A stretch of 64,000 bases of DNA, from NCBI RefSeq assembly GCF_014841215.1, contig NZ_JACYTR010000006.1, positions 121,443 through 185,442 on the forward strand, read 5' to 3'. The translations under genes and the position numbers were made by a program. This DNA is from Pseudomarimonas arenosa. GTDB lineage: Bacteria; Pseudomonadota; Gammaproteobacteria; Xanthomonadales; Xanthomonadaceae. Shown here piece after piece: positions 63,776 to 64,000 of this stretch (position 1 is the stretch's first letter; each line of letters opens with the position of its first letter). The notes below the pieces were generated by a model. The model made no database searches, was not told the origin of the DNA, and saw nothing but the letters and a program-made list of their open reading frames with translations.

Positions 63776-64000
63776 GGCGCGTAGTGCCGGCGGCGCTCGA
63801 GTAGGGCTGATGCCAGATACGGATGGTCGCATCCATCGCTGAAACGATAGCGCTACGCTGCCGGCGTTCTGACGGCTGCTAGTGTCCTGTCGCCGAAATA
63901 ACATTCATAAATGACGTATACTTTTCCGGGCTTGGTTGCGGGAAACGCTGATGGGCCGATTGCGCGCGGATGGTGAGATTGAGCTCTTCGTAACCCGATA
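63776..64000 (+). other. Window end: promoter-like sequence and partial open frame
   Basis: After the DUF4198 stop nothing coding is visible for 175 bases. A TATACT at 63917-63922 resembles a -10 box, and ATTCATAAATGA (63903-63914) is near-palindromic. An open frame from ATG 63951 reads MGRLRADGEIELFVTR and runs off the window. Its identity cannot be judged; the abrupt AT-rich change could mark an insertion sequence end, but no inverted repeat partner is available. Confidence 0.3.

Overview
The window is GC-rich bacterial chromosomal DNA. Its conserved core (lptF/lptG divergent from pepA, then holC and valS), its secreted DUF1501/DUF1800 proteins, its C-terminal FADAFE/FANGFE tags and its repeat sequences all suggest a gammaproteobacterium of the Lysobacterales (Xanthomonadales), perhaps near Rhodanobacteraceae. 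That placement is an inference from gene content. I saw no rRNA, tRNA, CRISPR array, complete insertion sequence or prophage.

Layout. 1-2.0 kb: a STAS/MlaE/MlaF lipid-transport set (STAS gene cut by the window edge). 2.2-10.8 kb: housekeeping block lptG-lptF <-> pepA, holC, an inverted family 9 glycosyltransferase, and valS. 10.9-14.0 kb: GST-like protein, S1/P1-type nuclease, class V aminotransferase. 14.1-21.2 kb: a CHASE4/HAMP/GGDEF cyclase translationally coupled to a beta-propeller histidine kinase, then an acetyl-CoA hydrolase/transferase. 21.3-27 kb: TonB-dependent receptor, then on the minus strand a solute-binding protein, a nitrilase and two lipoproteins. 27.2-32.1 kb: minus-strand operon of a CxxxCH protein, DUF1800 and DUF1501. 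32.4-35.6 kb: Wzm/Wzt-type polysaccharide exporter and a radical SAM/SPASM protein. 35.6-42.5 kb: rhomboid protease and AraC regulator (minus), M9 collagenase and penicillin acylase (plus). 43.2-46.4 kb: ECF sigma factor overlapping a Ser/Thr kinase with TPRs. 46.4-54 kb: small secreted proteins, a CPWC thioredoxin-fold protein, a tiny six-cysteine protein, a penicillin acylase relic, a lipocalin, an orphan GspE-type ATPase, an M1 aminopeptidase and an alpha/beta hydrolase. 54.9-63.8 kb: a probable cluster of di-heme c-type protein, GMC oxidoreductase, membrane patatin, DUF4331 and DUF4198.

The most striking things are not all genes. A repeat element of about 122 bp is inserted in frame in valS. 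GGGATTC tandem arrays, arranged as inverted arms, lie between mlaE and mlaF and between pepA and holC, and one arm encodes the N-terminus of MlaF. A dispersed element of about 200 bp occurs three times, once as a rearranged inverted composite. A 66-residue secreted protein has a mirror-symmetric cysteine pattern. The cytochrome/GMC/patatin/DUF4331/DUF4198 cluster is the best candidate here for an uncharacterised multi-gene pathway. Many genes overlap by four bases (ATGA or GTGA), so several transcription units are clear from spacing alone.
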